Translations under genes and position numbers: made by a program
In this document: positions 7,265-15,693 of the stretch, one piece after another
How positions within the stretch are numbered: the stretch's first letter is position 1
How the letters are laid out: each line of letters opens with the position of its first letter
The notes under the pieces: model-generated
What the model saw: only the letters and a program-made list of their open reading frames with translations
What the model was told of the DNA's origin: nothing
Databases searched by the model: none
From: CAYPIE01 sp964410665
Lineage (GTDB): Bacteria; Planctomycetota; Planctomycetia; Gemmatales; Gemmataceae
Assembly: GCA_964410665.1 (NCBI GenBank)
Contig: CAYPIE010000047.1
Coordinates: forward strand, 1-45,559
Length of the DNA stretch: 45,559 bases
Direction: 5' to 3'

Positions 7265-9673
7265 ATGGTTCGATTATCGTTACTTGTGCTGTTGATCCCG
7301 CTTCTAAGCATGTTGGAAGTCGCGGCTCAGTCGAGCTATCGCCGTCCACCGGCCGCGATCCAGCGTATTCTGGATATTCCCCCCACCCCGGCGGTATCCA
7401 TCAGCCCCACTGGCGATACCTTGCTGCTGGCCGACTACGACCGCTATCCACCGATCCAAGATTTGGCCCGTCCCTGGCTGGCCTTAGCCGGGAAGCGCAT
7501 CGACCCAGCCACTGACGGCCCACAACGCAAGCCCACCTATCGCAAGTTCACCCTCCAGCGGATCGCGGATGGGCAAACGACCGTGCTGGATACCCCCGCC
7601 GATGCCCGCCTCAGCTTGCCGCGCTGGTCGCCGGATGGTCAGCGACTGGTCTTCACCAACACTAGCGACACCGGCATTGATCTCTGGGTCGCCGAGGTTG
7701 CCAAGGGCAAGGCCTCGCTGGTCGGCGCGGGCATCCTCAACGACACCATCGCTCCGGTGTTGCAATGGATGCCCGATGGCAAGACGCTCCTGGTCGCTCG
7801 GCGGCCGATTGGCGCGGAGGCGGCCAAACTCCCCGAGGTACCGATCAGCCCAGTGATCCAGGAAGCCGCCGGCGACTCCGGGCCAGTACGCACCTACCAG
7901 GATCTTCTCGAGAATCCCCGCGATGAGGCCCTATTCGACCAGCACTGCACCGCGCAAATGGTGCTCCTGGAGGCCGATCCGGCCAAGCATGCCCCGGTGC
8001 CGGTGGCGGAGCCGGGGATCTACACCACCTTTGATCCCTCACCGGATGGGAACTACTTCTTGGTGGAGCGGATCAAGAAGCCATATTCTTACCTGCACAC
8101 CTACCGCAGCTTTCCTACCGAGATCCAGGTGCTGGATCGTCAAGGACAGTTGGTCCGCACGATCGCCGACCTGCCACTGGCCGACAATGTGCCGATCGGC
8201 GGCGTCCCCATCGGTCCACGCTCGGTCGGCTGGAAACCCACCGAACCTGCCACCCTGGTCTGGGCCGAGGCACTGGACGGCGGTGACCCCGACCGCGACG
8301 CCGAGTTTCGTGACCAGGTCATGCGGCTGTCGGCCCCGTTCACCGCGGAACCGACCGAGTTGCTCAAGCTGGGCCAGCGCTATGCCGGTCTGACTTGGGG
8401 CGAAACCCCGGACCTGGCTCTGATTCGCGATTATGATCGCGATCGCCGTTGGTTGCGCACCTATCGGATCGACCCGACCCAGCCCGGCAGCGAAGCCGAG
8501 ATCATCTTTGATCGCTCCATCCAGGACCGCTACAACGACCCCGGCAGTCCGGAGATGAAGACCCTGCCCGATGGTGGCCGGGTCATGCGACAACAAGGCG
8601 ACAGCATCTACCTCAGCGGCCGCGGCGCCTCACCCGAAGGCGACCGCCCGTTTCTGGATCGCTTCAACCTGAAGACCAAGCAGCCCGAGCGCCTGTTCCA
8701 GTGCAGCCGCGGCGTCTACGCCAGCGTCGTCGAAATGCTCGATGACACCGGGAAACGGTGGATCGTGCGCCGCGAATCGGTCGACTCGCCGCCGAACTAC
8801 CTGCTGCAGGAGGCGGGCAAGACCGAGCGGCCGCTCACCGAATTCGACGACCCAGCCCCCGAGCTGCGCAAGATCAAAAAGGAGCGGATCACCTACAAAC
8901 GCAAGGACGGCGTCGACTTGTCGTTTATCCTGTACCTGCCGCCTTCGTACCAAGAAGGCCAGAAGCTGCCGGCGGTCGCCTGGGCCTACCCACGCGAGTA
9001 CAACACCGGCGACACGGCTGGCCAGGTGACCGGCTCGACCGACCGGTTCACCCTGCTTGGCGGCTACTCGCACTTGTTCTTCCTACTGGCCGGCTACGCG
9101 GTGCTCGACCAGGTGTCGATGCCAGTGGTCGGGCCACCGGAGAGCGCCAACGACACCTTCGTCGAGCAGTTGCGCATGAACGCCCAGGCGGCCATCGATA
9201 AGGCCGCGGAACTGGGCATGATCGACACCGACCGGATCGCCGTCGGCGGGCACAGCTACGGGGCGTTCATGACCGGCAACCTGCTGGCGCACACCGATCT
9301 GTTCCAGGCTGGTATCGCCCGCAGTGGCGCCTATAATCGCACACTCACCCCGTTCGGCTTCCAGAACGAGCGTCGCACTTTCTGGGAAGCACCGGAGATC
9401 TACGCCAGCATGTCGCCGTTCTTCCACACCACCAAGATCAACGAACCGCTGTTGTTGATCCATGGAGCAGCCGACAATAACCCGGGCACCTTCCCGGTTC
9501 AGTCCGAACGGCTGTTCCAGGCGATCCGTGGCAACGGCGGCATCGCCCGGCTGGTCATGTTGCCTCACGAATCGCATGGGTACTCCGCCCGGGAGTCGAT
9601 CGAGCATGTGTTGGCGGAGATGGTCGACTGGTGCGACACGCATGTAAAAAATACCGAAAAAAGCTCTGATTGA
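7265..9673 (+). CDS. Exported S9D-type glutamyl endopeptidase (prolyl oligopeptidase fold)
   Basis: An 802-residue serine peptidase with an N-terminal signal peptide (MVRLSLLVLLIPLLSM...AAQ), a beta-propeller-like N-terminal half with WSPDGQRLVFTNTSD-type repeats, and a C-terminal alpha/beta hydrolase domain. The catalytic triad is visible: Ser664 in GGHSYGAF, Asp737 in HGAADNNPG, and His771 in LPHESHGYSARES. The spacing and the NNPGTFPVQSERLF motif resemble chloroplast/bacterial glutamyl endopeptidases (CGEP, subfamily S9D) more than DPP-IV. The ATG at 7265 was chosen because GGAG lies nine bases upstream and it opens the signal peptide; the frame is open for 48 more codons upstream. The gene is divergent from the efflux operon across about 200 bp. 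A weak GC hairpin (9680-9696) follows the stop, without a T-tract. Confidence 0.9.
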   Translation: MVRLSLLVLLIPLLSMLEVAAQSSYRRPPAAIQRILDIPPTPAVSISPTGDTLLLADYDRYPPIQDLARPWLALAGKRIDPATDGPQRKPTYRKFTLQRIADGQTTVLDTPADARLSLPRWSPDGQRLVFTNTSDTGIDLWVAEVAKGKASLVGAGILNDTIAPVLQWMPDGKTLLVARRPIGAEAAKLPEVPISPVIQEAAGDSGPVRTYQDLLENPRDEALFDQHCTAQMVLLEADPAKHAPVPVAEPGIYTTFDPSPDGNYFLVERIKKPYSYLHTYRSFPTEIQVLDRQGQLVRTIADLPLADNVPIGGVPIGPRSVGWKPTEPATLVWAEALDGGDPDRDAEFRDQVMRLSAPFTAEPTELLKLGQRYAGLTWGETPDLALIRDYDRDRRWLRTYRIDPTQPGSEAEIIFDRSIQDRYNDPGSPEMKTLPDGGRVMRQQGDSIYLSGRGASPEGDRPFLDRFNLKTKQPERLFQCSRGVYASVVEMLDDTGKRWIVRRESVDSPPNYLLQEAGKTERPLTEFDDPAPELRKIKKERITYKRKDGVDLSFILYLPPSYQEGQKLPAVAWAYPREYNTGDTAGQVTGSTDRFTLLGGYSHLFFLLAGYAVLDQVSMPVVGPPESANDTFVEQLRMNAQAAIDKAAELGMIDTDRIAVGGHSYGAFMTGNLLAHTDLFQAGIARSGAYNRTLTPFGFQNERRTFWEAPEIYASMSPFFHTTKINEPLLLIHGAADNNPGTFPVQSERLFQAIRGNGGIARLVMLPHESHGYSARESIEHVLAEMVDWCDTHVKNTEKSSD

Positions 9674-9730
9674 CCCGGGTGTGCGGTTGACGCACATCGA
9701 GAATAAGGGAGTTATCCCACTGTTTGTTTA

Positions 9731-10135
9731 GGAAGCCGCCTGCACAGCTTTGTGTCCCTACTGGCGATCTGCAACCTCTTGGGCAGCCCGGTCGTACACC
9801 TGGCTGCTACCGTCGGGGAGTACACGGACGCGGCGGCCCCGGTCGTCTCGTGTGGCTGCTGTGCCGACCCCCCGGAACTAACCGGGCCGGTGCCAACCGA
9901 TGAGGAGTGCTTCGAAGGCAGCGACTGCATCTGCGTGGGAGCGATCTTGGACCGACAAGACGACTCAGGGCTGGTAGCGCTGGCACTGCCGTTCGCTGGC
10001 GTGTGGACGGCCCCACGGCTGGATTTGCCGCCACTCGCGCCGCCAACAACCGACCCCCCCCATCGCGGGGGTGCAACTCCGCCACCGAATTGGCTTTCTA
10101 TCTTTGCTAGTCCCCCCACCACGCGTTCATGTGAT
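9731..10135 (+). pseudogene. Remnant of a small cysteine-rich exported protein
   Basis: The frame reads a hydrophobic leader (LHSFVSLLAICNLLGSPVV) followed by cysteine-rich sequence (VSCGCCADPPE, then GSDCICVGAILDRQDD) and a proline-rich tail ending about IFASPPTT. From memory, planctomycetes carry small exported proteins with this kind of Cys-x-Cys pattern beside ABC efflux genes; this is not checked. There is no convincing ATG with a ribosome binding site, and the open frame runs directly into what appears to be the start of a permease gene. I read it as a degraded gene at the head of a decayed efflux cassette. It could instead be an intact short gene with a rare start codon (GTG at 9752). 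Confidence 0.45.
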
Positions 10136-10144
10136 CGCGATGGT

Positions 10145-10680
10145 GTCCTGGGGAGTTTCGACTTGGCCATTCGCTTGTTGCCGTGGGAGTACGGCAGCCG
10201 CGACTTGTTCCGCTGACCGCTACGTAGAGGGCTGACGTTGGTTGCACTGACCATCGTGGTGCTCTTGGTGCAAACCGTCGTCGGCTTCCTGCAAGGGCTG
10301 GATCGAACGCTGATCGCCAGTGGCAACCCACGGGTGGCGGGTGGCGCTCGTGTAAGGCCCGGGTATGGGAGAAAACCTGGAGTACTCGGCCTTCGCTGGG
10401 CAAACCAACGCCCTGGTCGCGGCCCGCATCCCGGGCATCGAAAAAGTGGACGAGCAACCGTGGGTGTCGCCCGAGCTGTTCCTGGGCACGCAGGTTCGCG
10501 TAGGCAAGAAGCCGTCGGGGCCGGGGCTTGTTTCGTAACATGACCATCGCCGCCCTACGAGTGCACCGGGAGGTGCCGATCCTGGACGGCGACTGGACAC
10601 AGCTGGGCGAGGCGCCGATCGGGCGGCTGGCGGGTACCAAACTCGGCGGCGATGTTAACCCGTGGGTCGAGGGGCAGGTG
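10145..10680 (+). pseudogene. Decayed FtsX/MacB-type ABC permease (N-terminal half)
   Basis: Permease-like sequence can be followed through several frames. It starts with FDLAIRLLPWEYGSRDLFR, hits an in-frame TGA at 10214-10216, and continues in the same frame as PLRRGLTLVALTIVVLLVQT, a membrane segment. It then shifts by one base near 10340, passes a TAA, and reads MGENLEYSAFAGQTNALVAA followed by RIPGIEKVDEQPWVSPELFL. It shifts again near 10525 to MTIAALRVHREVPILDGDW and GEAPIGRLAGTKLGGDV. These segments follow the usual order of a periplasmic MacB-type core. At least one stop and two frameshifts, and the loss of the C-terminal membrane segments, make this a pseudogene. Confidence 0.75.
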
Positions 10681-10936
10681 GCGTTCCGCCTGGTCGATGA
10701 CTCGCTCAAAGCGTGTAGTGTGATCCCTGACGATGAATACCCGACCCCATGGGACTACTGCTGCGAGTCCAGACTTGGCGACAACGGGGCTGTCGGTCCG
10801 GGTGGTCGATGACTAGGGCAAGATCCTTAGCGGGAATGCCAAGGAGCTGGACCGCCTCACCATTTAGGGCCAGGTCAAGCGGGATGAGGCCGGCAACCAG
10901 ACCGTGCTGGCCCACAAAATGTTCGTCAAGCGTTAA
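10680..10936 (+). pseudogene. Decayed small protein with PTPWDYCCES motif
   Basis: The remnant reads VIPDDEYPTPWDYCCES in one frame, then after a frameshift near 10770 continues as PDLATTGLSVRVVDD, a TAG (10814-10816), GKILSGNAKELDRLTI, a second TAG (10865-10867), and GQVKRDEAGNQTVLAHKMFV, ending at TAA 10934-10936. From memory, the PTPWDYCC motif and the short OB-like tail resemble small planctomycete exported proteins encoded next to ABC efflux adaptors. Two in-frame stops plus a frameshift mean it is not functional. The terminal stop lies 28 bp before the start of the intact HlyD gene, the spacing expected of an operon. Confidence 0.72.
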
Positions 10937-10964
10937 CAGCTGCTTGAGCAAGGGGACAAGGACC

Positions 10965-12287
10965 ATGCCGCCGAACCAGGATCTGCGGGAGCTCGCCGTC
11001 CGCCGCGGCCCCGACAAGTCGAAGCAGGTGGCACTACGCCGCCGCTGGTGGACCCGGTATGGACTGCCAGGGGTGTTGCTAGCAGGGTTTGTCGGGTTGA
11101 CTGTCTGGGCGGGGCGGGACTGGTTCCGCATGGCCCAGACGGTCCCGGTCCAGCCGGCGGTCCTGTCCCAGGCCCAGATGCAAACCGCTGGTACGTCATT
11201 GTTCAAGGCGGCTGGTTGGATTGAACCGCGACCTACGCCGATCCATGTCCCTGCGATGGCATCCGGGGTCATCAAGGAATTGTTCGTCGTAGAGGATCAG
11301 GCGGTCGAGGCCGGAGAAGTTATTGCCCGGCTCGATCCCACCGATGCGAAGCTGAAGGTGCGGATGGCCAAGGCTGATCGAGCTCTCAAGCAGGCCACGC
11401 GTGACCGAGCCCGAGCAACCCTGCACAAAGCCCAGCTGCTTTATGACCACCCTCTGACGCTGCGAGCGACCTTGGCGTCTGCAGAGGCGGAAGCGGCGCA
11501 ACTGCAGACCGCGCTGGCAGTCATTCCTTATGAAATCGAAGAACTGCAGCGTGAACGTGATGTCGCCCGGCAAGATTTCGAGGGCAAACAGAAAGCTGCT
11601 GGAACGCTGTCGGAGATCGCGTTGATTGAGGCGAAAAAGCGGCTCGAAGCCAGCAACGCTGCCGTGGACAAAGCCCAGGAGTGTCGCTGCAGCCTATATA
11701 AACAACTGGCAGCGCTCGAGCGTCAGGTACAAGCCCTTCGCGAGCAACTTTCCTTACGAGTCGAACAACAGGGCAATCTGGCCGAGGCCAGATCTGGCTT
11801 GGCTGAAGCGGAAGCCGCACTGCACGAGGCGGAGGTGGCCGTGGCGGTCGCGGAATTAGAACTGCAACGGATGCAAATTCATGCCCCGGTCCGCGGTCGG
11901 GTCTACCAGCTGCTGTCGACTCCCGGTTTGCGCGTCGGCATCAGCAGCCTGCGGCTGCCCGACCAGAGCAGTGCGGTGGTGAGCTTGTACCAGCCCGAGC
12001 GGTTGCAAGTCCGCGTCGATGTCCGTTTTGAGGATCTACCCAAGGTACGCCCGGGGCAGCCCGTCCGCATGCAAAGTCCCGCTTTCGAGGAACCACTCCA
12101 AGGGCAGGTATTTTTCCTGGGTTCCGAGGCGGATATCCAGAAAAACACCCTGTTGGTGAAAGTCGTCATCGACAACCCACCTCCAGTGCTCAAGCCCGAG
12201 ATGCTCGTAGAAGTGACCTTTATAGCTCCCGAGGGAGCAAAACGGACGGATGGTGATATAAAGGAAGACGTGGAGCAGTTGCGCTAA
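10965..12287 (+). CDS. HlyD/MacA-type efflux adaptor (orphan of a decayed cassette)
   Basis: A complete 440-residue membrane-fusion protein. A basic N-terminus (RRRWWTRY) leads to a membrane helix (GLPGVLLAGFVGLTVWAG), then a lipoyl half-motif (IHVPAMASGVIKELFVVEDQ with AVEAGEVIARLDP), a long Ala/Glu/Gln/Arg-rich coiled-coil hairpin (about residues 130-300), the returning lipoyl half (MQIHAPVRGRVYQLLSTPG), and a beta-barrel (LQVRVDVRFEDLPKVRPGQP). The ATG at 10965 has AAGGGG nine bases upstream and AAGGA nearer. Open frame further upstream belongs to the decayed neighbour. Normally an FtsX-type permease and an ATPase would accompany it, but only pseudogenes precede it and repeats follow. It may work with the 195-7066 system or be on its way to loss. 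Confidence 0.86.
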   Translation: MPPNQDLRELAVRRGPDKSKQVALRRRWWTRYGLPGVLLAGFVGLTVWAGRDWFRMAQTVPVQPAVLSQAQMQTAGTSLFKAAGWIEPRPTPIHVPAMASGVIKELFVVEDQAVEAGEVIARLDPTDAKLKVRMAKADRALKQATRDRARATLHKAQLLYDHPLTLRATLASAEAEAAQLQTALAVIPYEIEELQRERDVARQDFEGKQKAAGTLSEIALIEAKKRLEASNAAVDKAQECRCSLYKQLAALERQVQALREQLSLRVEQQGNLAEARSGLAEAEAALHEAEVAVAVAELELQRMQIHAPVRGRVYQLLSTPGLRVGISSLRLPDQSSAVVSLYQPERLQVRVDVRFEDLPKVRPGQPVRMQSPAFEEPLQGQVFFLGSEADIQKNTLLVKVVIDNPPPVLKPEMLVEVTFIAPEGAKRTDGDIKEDVEQLR

Positions 12288-12291
12288 GGTA

Positions 12292-12530
12292 GAACCCTCG
12301 AACTGACGTCCGGGGCTCGCCTTTCGGAGGCGGGTACACAAGCGGAAGTGCTTGATCGCAACATGGTTGCTACGATCATCCTGCGTGAGCAGAGCTCAGG
12401 ACTGACGTCCTTCGCAAGGGCAGAAGCAGCGCGTTGCGCAGGAACGTCGGTTCCGGAGCTCTTTTCTCTGCCTCTTTCCCGCATCGCAATCGCCTCTGCC
12501 TCTTCTTCTCGCAAACGCTTAATTGCACAT
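12292..12530. repeat. Dispersed repeat block with two inverted hairpins
   Basis: A mosaic of the repeat modules. A degenerate copy of the long hairpin module (ACTGACGTCCGGGGCTCGCC, near 12304-12325) comes first. Next is a short hairpin AGGAC-TGAC-GTCCT (12398-12411) after GAGCTC. An inverted relative follows (12435-12462), whose stem is GGAAC/GTTCC and which ends in GAGCTC on the opposite strand. Last come minus-orientation 29-bp-type units with GCATCGCAATCGCCTCTGCC. The two short hairpins face each other about 25 bp apart, an arrangement resembling a REPIN. The block covers the gap between the adaptor gene and the YCII-like gene. No coding sequence was found here. Confidence 0.75.
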
Positions 12531-12579
12531 CAGCGGTCGCAAGTTCTTGGTTGTGCATCGGCACGGCGCTTGCCAGTGT

Positions 12580-12873
12580 TCAGCTGACAGTGACTTCAAA
12601 CGATTTTGGTTGAGCCATGACAACCTTCCATGGCCGGATCTGCCAGCGGACGAAGACCCCGGCGGCGTGGAACGGGTCTTGCTTGATGAGTTGCTCGGCT
12701 TGTTCGGGCGTGTCGGTTTCGTAAATGATCAAGGCGCCGGTATCCAAGAACGGACCGCTGGCAGCAAGTTTGCCGGCAGCTAACAGTTCGGCTAGATAGG
12801 CCCGGTGGCTTGGTCGGATGGTGTTAATCTTCTCCGTATCATCGCTATATTCAATAATCGCTGCATATTTCAT
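12580..12873 (-). CDS. YCII-related (YciI-like) protein
   Basis: A 97-residue protein of the YCII family with a ferredoxin-like alpha/beta fold. It starts MKYAAIIEYSDD, then has RAYLAELLAAGKLAASGPFL with the family's Leu-x-x-Gly-x-Leu-x-x-x-Gly-Pro pattern, DTGALIIYETDTPEQAEQLI, and DPFHAAGVFVRWQIRPWKVV, where the DPF motif with a nearby His is conserved in the family. The ATG at 12873 is supported by GGAG about ten bases upstream and avoids overlap with the aldolase gene, which ends 25 bp upstream. The two are probably co-transcribed. YCII proteins are thought to be small enzymes or actinobacterial sigma-factor partners; no specific reaction can be assigned. Confidence 0.88.
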   Translation of the reverse strand: MKYAAIIEYSDDTEKINTIRPSHRAYLAELLAAGKLAASGPFLDTGALIIYETDTPEQAEQLIKQDPFHAAGVFVRWQIRPWKVVMAQPKSFEVTVS

Positions 12874-12898
12874 CGTTTTCACTCCGTGCGTATCATGG

Positions 12899-13693
12899 TC
12901 AATAACGAGCGAGGTCGGCGGGCCCCTGTTCGCCCACCGCCTGAAGCACTTGGCTGACGCCATTAAGCATCATCTTGAGCTCGCTTTGGATGGCCAAGAA
13001 CTGCCAGCCCTCGTCAATGCGCTGCCGAGCCTCCTCGGCCGAGCCGCAGTGCAGACCAGCGGCCACCTGATATTTTTTGCAGGTCGCCAGGATATGCGCC
13101 AGCGCGGCATTGAACGCTTCCGACGAAGGTGGCTTGCCGTCGGCCGAGCGCATGCTAGCGGCCAAGTCGTTAGGACCAACGAAAATGGCGTCGATGCCGG
13201 GGACAGCAAAGATGCTCTCGGCATCTTCGACCGCTTCGATGTGCTCACACTGCAAGACGACCAGGATTTCCTCGTTGGCCCGGGCATAATAGTCGCCGGC
13301 GCTAGCGGCAAAATTCAGGGCGTGGAGGTTGCCGCCAACACTGCGGTTGCCCACGGGTGGGTACCGCATCGCCGCCACCGCTTGCTCGGCTTCCGCCCGG
13401 CTATTGATCATCGGCACGACAATGCCATGGGCTCCGTTGTCCAGCATACGCTTGATATGGTCATGTCGATGGGCCGGTACTCGGGCAAGAGCCACACAGC
13501 CCGCGTCAGCAATGGCGCCGAGCATCATACTCGTGGTCTCAATACCCACCATGCTGTGCTCGACGTCAATGGTGAGCCAGTCAAAGCCGGCGCGGGCCAT
13601 GAAGCGAGCGACTGGTACCGAACCCAGCGATAGCCAGGTGCCCAGAGCTGGTTTGCCAGCGCGAAGTTGCTGTTTTACCGCATTGGGACGCAT
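12899..13693 (-). CDS. HpcH/HpaI aldolase/citrate lyase family protein
   Basis: A 264-residue TIM-barrel class II aldolase. It begins LRAGKPALGTWLSLGS, then FDWLTIDVEHSMVG (family EH motif), ALARVPAHRHDHIKRMLDNG, AHGIVVPMINSRAEAEQAV and RYPPVGNRSVGG. The likely metal ligands are the Glu in VLQCEHIEAVED and the Asp in FVGPNDLAASM. The family (HpaI, RhmA, GarL) cleaves 2-keto-3-deoxy acids to pyruvate and an aldehyde using a divalent metal. The natural substrate is not determined by these motifs and no sugar-acid pathway genes flank it. A GGATGA sequence precedes the ATG. The gene faces the DCC gene divergently across about 100 bp, where their promoters should lie. Confidence 0.92.
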   Translation of the reverse strand: MRPNAVKQQLRAGKPALGTWLSLGSVPVARFMARAGFDWLTIDVEHSMVGIETTSMMLGAIADAGCVALARVPAHRHDHIKRMLDNGAHGIVVPMINSRAEAEQAVAAMRYPPVGNRSVGGNLHALNFAASAGDYYARANEEILVVLQCEHIEAVEDAESIFAVPGIDAIFVGPNDLAASMRSADGKPPSSEAFNAALAHILATCKKYQVAAGLHCGSAEEARQRIDEGWQFLAIQSELKMMLNGVSQVLQAVGEQGPADLARY

Positions 13694-13797
13694 ACATCGT
13701 CATCCAAAATCAAGAGGGAGCCGATCGTTGACCGGTACGGAGTTTGCACGGTTTCTATAATGGAAACAGGCGTGATTGTACCTCGAGGAAGTTCAGC

Positions 13798-14265
13798 ATG
13801 GCGACGGGATCCCTGACTTTTCCACAGGATCGCACCGCGGTCCTGATCTACGACGGTCTGTGTCCGTTGTGTCAACGTTCGGTGGCAGTGCTGAAGCGGC
13901 TCGACTGGTTCGGCCGGCTCACCTATGCCGACGCGCGCAATCCTGACACCTGGCCGGAGTCGCCTGTGCCGATCGACCAGGAACGCAGCTTGGAAGAGAT
14001 GCACCTGGTCACCCCGGACCGGCAGTCGGTTTATGCCGGCTTTTTCGCCTTTCGCTGGCTGGCCGGACGGTTGCCGCTGTTGTGGGTCGCATGGCCGGCC
14101 CTATATTTACCAGGGATACCGGCGATCGGCACGCGGGTTTATCGCTACATCGCCAAGAACCGCTTCGGTCTGGTGCCCTGCACCGATGGCGCATGTGCGG
14201 TTCCCCAGCAGACATCTGCATCCTCGGGCAGTGGTGCAAAGGCACGAACCAATTCGGCTGCTTGA
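13798..14265 (+). CDS. DCC-family (DUF393) thiol-disulfide oxidoreductase-like protein
   Basis: A 155-residue protein starting MATGSLTFPQDRTAVLIYDG. The signature D-G-x-C-x-x-C is seen in YDGLCPLCQRSVAVLKRLDW; the family is named for the conserved DxxCxxC. Later blocks include RSLEEMHLVTPDRQSVYAGF, FAFRWLAGRLPLLW, a hydrophobic helix (WPALYLPGIPAIGTRVYRYI) and a second cysteine near the end (LVPCTDGAC). The ATG at 13798 has GAGGAAG six to seven bases upstream; an upstream in-frame ATG at 13744 lacks a good site. DCC proteins are predicted thioredoxin-fold redox enzymes, with the partner unknown. About 100 bp separate it from the next gene. Confidence 0.9.
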   Translation: MATGSLTFPQDRTAVLIYDGLCPLCQRSVAVLKRLDWFGRLTYADARNPDTWPESPVPIDQERSLEEMHLVTPDRQSVYAGFFAFRWLAGRLPLLWVAWPALYLPGIPAIGTRVYRYIAKNRFGLVPCTDGACAVPQQTSASSGSGAKARTNSAA

Positions 14266-14369
14266 TCGGCTGGCGGGATGCAGTACATTGATCGAATGGT
14301 GGCGGTCGTGGCCGCGTCCATCGAGGAAATCTGGCATCCCCCCAGTCTGTGCAGACAAGGCGTTCGCAT

Positions 14370-15377
14370 ATGAGCCGACGATTCGTCGCTCACCTAAGCG
14401 ATGGTGACTCCATCGAAGAAACCTATTTGGTGACCGAAAAACAACTCCGAGCCAACCGCAACGGCAATCTCTACCTCCAGATGGAATTGCGCGACCGCAC
14501 CGGCATGATCGGAGCGCGGATGTGGAACGTCGGCGAGCCACTGTTCCGCACCTTTGACAATGGCGACTTCCTCGCCATCAAAGGCAAGGTGCAGCTTTTC
14601 CAAGGAGCTTTGCAAGTCATCCTGAGTCAGGTCGAACGGATCGGCCCGGAGAAAGTGGAGTTGGTGGACTTTTTGCCCCACTCCGAGCATGACTTGCATA
14701 CCCTGCTCGATCGACTACGCAGCTCCTTGATGAGCATGCAGAATCCGCATCTGCGCGCCCTCGCCGAATGCTTTCTGATGGACGATCGCTTCATCTCGCA
14801 ATTTTCCCAGGCTCCGGCCGGCGTGCGTGTGCATCATGCCTATGTCGGTGGCTTACTCGAACATGTGCTGGCGATGATCGATATTGCCGAGCGGATTCAT
14901 CCGTTGTACCCCGAACTCGACAAGGACTTGTTGACCATGGGCATCTTTCTCCACGATGCCGGCAAGACCCGAGAGTTGAGCTACGCACGAGCGTTCGGTT
15001 ACACCGACGAGGGGCAATTAATCGGCCATCTGGCCATCGGCTGTGAGATGCTTGAGGAGAAGGTGATCAAGGTTCCGGATTTAACCGGTGAACCGTTTCC
15101 GCAGGAACTTCTCCTTCGATTAAAGCACATGATCTTAAGTCATCATGGCACCCTGGAATTCGGCAGCCCCAAAGTGCCGATGACCCCGGAGGCGACCGCT
15201 CTGCATGCGATCGATACCCTGGACACCCGGCTGCACATTGTTCTCCGTGAGATCAAGGAAGACCGCCACAATAGTGCTGCTTGGACGCCGTTCAATCATG
15301 CTCTGCAACGCCGTCTGTTTAAGGGAGGCGGCCAAGGGGCCGCTGGCTATGATGCCGCGATGGCGGAATATGATTGA
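14370..15377 (+). CDS. YhaM-like 3'-5' exoribonuclease (OB fold plus HD domain)
   Basis: A 335-residue protein with an N-terminal OB-fold (about 10-95: LYLQMELRDRTGMIGARMWN, then FDNGDFLAIKGKVQLFQGAL) and a C-terminal HD phosphohydrolase domain. HD metal-binding residues are in VHHAYVGGLLEHVLAM and in GIFLHDAGKTREL, with a later His pair in RLKHMILSHHGTLEFGSP. This layout is that of YhaM/CBF1, a Mn2+-dependent 3'-5' exonuclease acting on RNA and some DNA. The ATG at 14370 opens the conserved start; a GTG start seven codons upstream is possible. RNase R lies about 320 bp downstream on the same strand, separated by a repeat block, giving two 3'-5' exoribonucleases in a row. Confidence 0.9.
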   Translation: MSRRFVAHLSDGDSIEETYLVTEKQLRANRNGNLYLQMELRDRTGMIGARMWNVGEPLFRTFDNGDFLAIKGKVQLFQGALQVILSQVERIGPEKVELVDFLPHSEHDLHTLLDRLRSSLMSMQNPHLRALAECFLMDDRFISQFSQAPAGVRVHHAYVGGLLEHVLAMIDIAERIHPLYPELDKDLLTMGIFLHDAGKTRELSYARAFGYTDEGQLIGHLAIGCEMLEEKVIKVPDLTGEPFPQELLLRLKHMILSHHGTLEFGSPKVPMTPEATALHAIDTLDTRLHIVLREIKEDRHNSAAWTPFNHALQRRLFKGGGQGAAGYDAAMAEYD

Positions 15378-15389
15378 GACGGCCGAAGA

Positions 15390-15630
15390 ACGGTGAAACC
15401 GTAGCGTTTGCGAGGAGAAGAGGCGGTTGCAAAGAGAAGAGACAGAGGCCATTGCAGTGCGGAAGAGGCAGAGGCGGTTGCGGTGCAGGGAAAGAGGAAG
15501 AGGCGTTTGCGCTGCGGGGAAAGAGGCAGAAGCGTTTGCAGTAAGTCAGAACCCCCGGACTCACGTCCGGGGCTCGCCTGACAGAGGCAGAGGATAAGGA
15601 GCTCAGGACTCACGTCCTTCGCCAGGTGTG
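15390..15630 (+). repeat. Dispersed 29-bp-unit array with two hairpin modules
   Basis: Imperfect units of the GAGGCAGAGGCGTTTGCG type run from about 15413 to 15545 with several variants, including shorter ones. They are followed by the long hairpin module (15549-15580; CCCCGGAC-TCAC-GTCCGGGG then CTCGCC) and the short hairpin module (15599-15624; AGGAC-TCAC-GTCCT flanked by GAGCTC and TTCGCC). In this block both hairpins carry the loop TCAC rather than the TGAC of 1-30 and 45471-45500. The block fills the gap between two exoribonuclease genes and ends about 70 bp before the RNase R start codon, so it may be transcribed. Confidence 0.85.
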
Positions 15631-15693
15631 GGAGCGTCGCCGGGCTCGACCGTTACACGTCGCACATTCGAACCCCGTTTTCCGAGGTTCTTG

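Noticed and set aside
7238..7266. TTGACA with CCTAAT 17 bases later, looking like a promoter
   Set aside because: The -10 hexamer would overlap the start codon at 7265, placing the transcript start inside the gene.
7077..7349. A 90-residue minus-strand frame upstream of the TolC-like gene
   Set aside because: It overlaps the signal peptide of the S9 peptidase, has no domain and no ribosome site.
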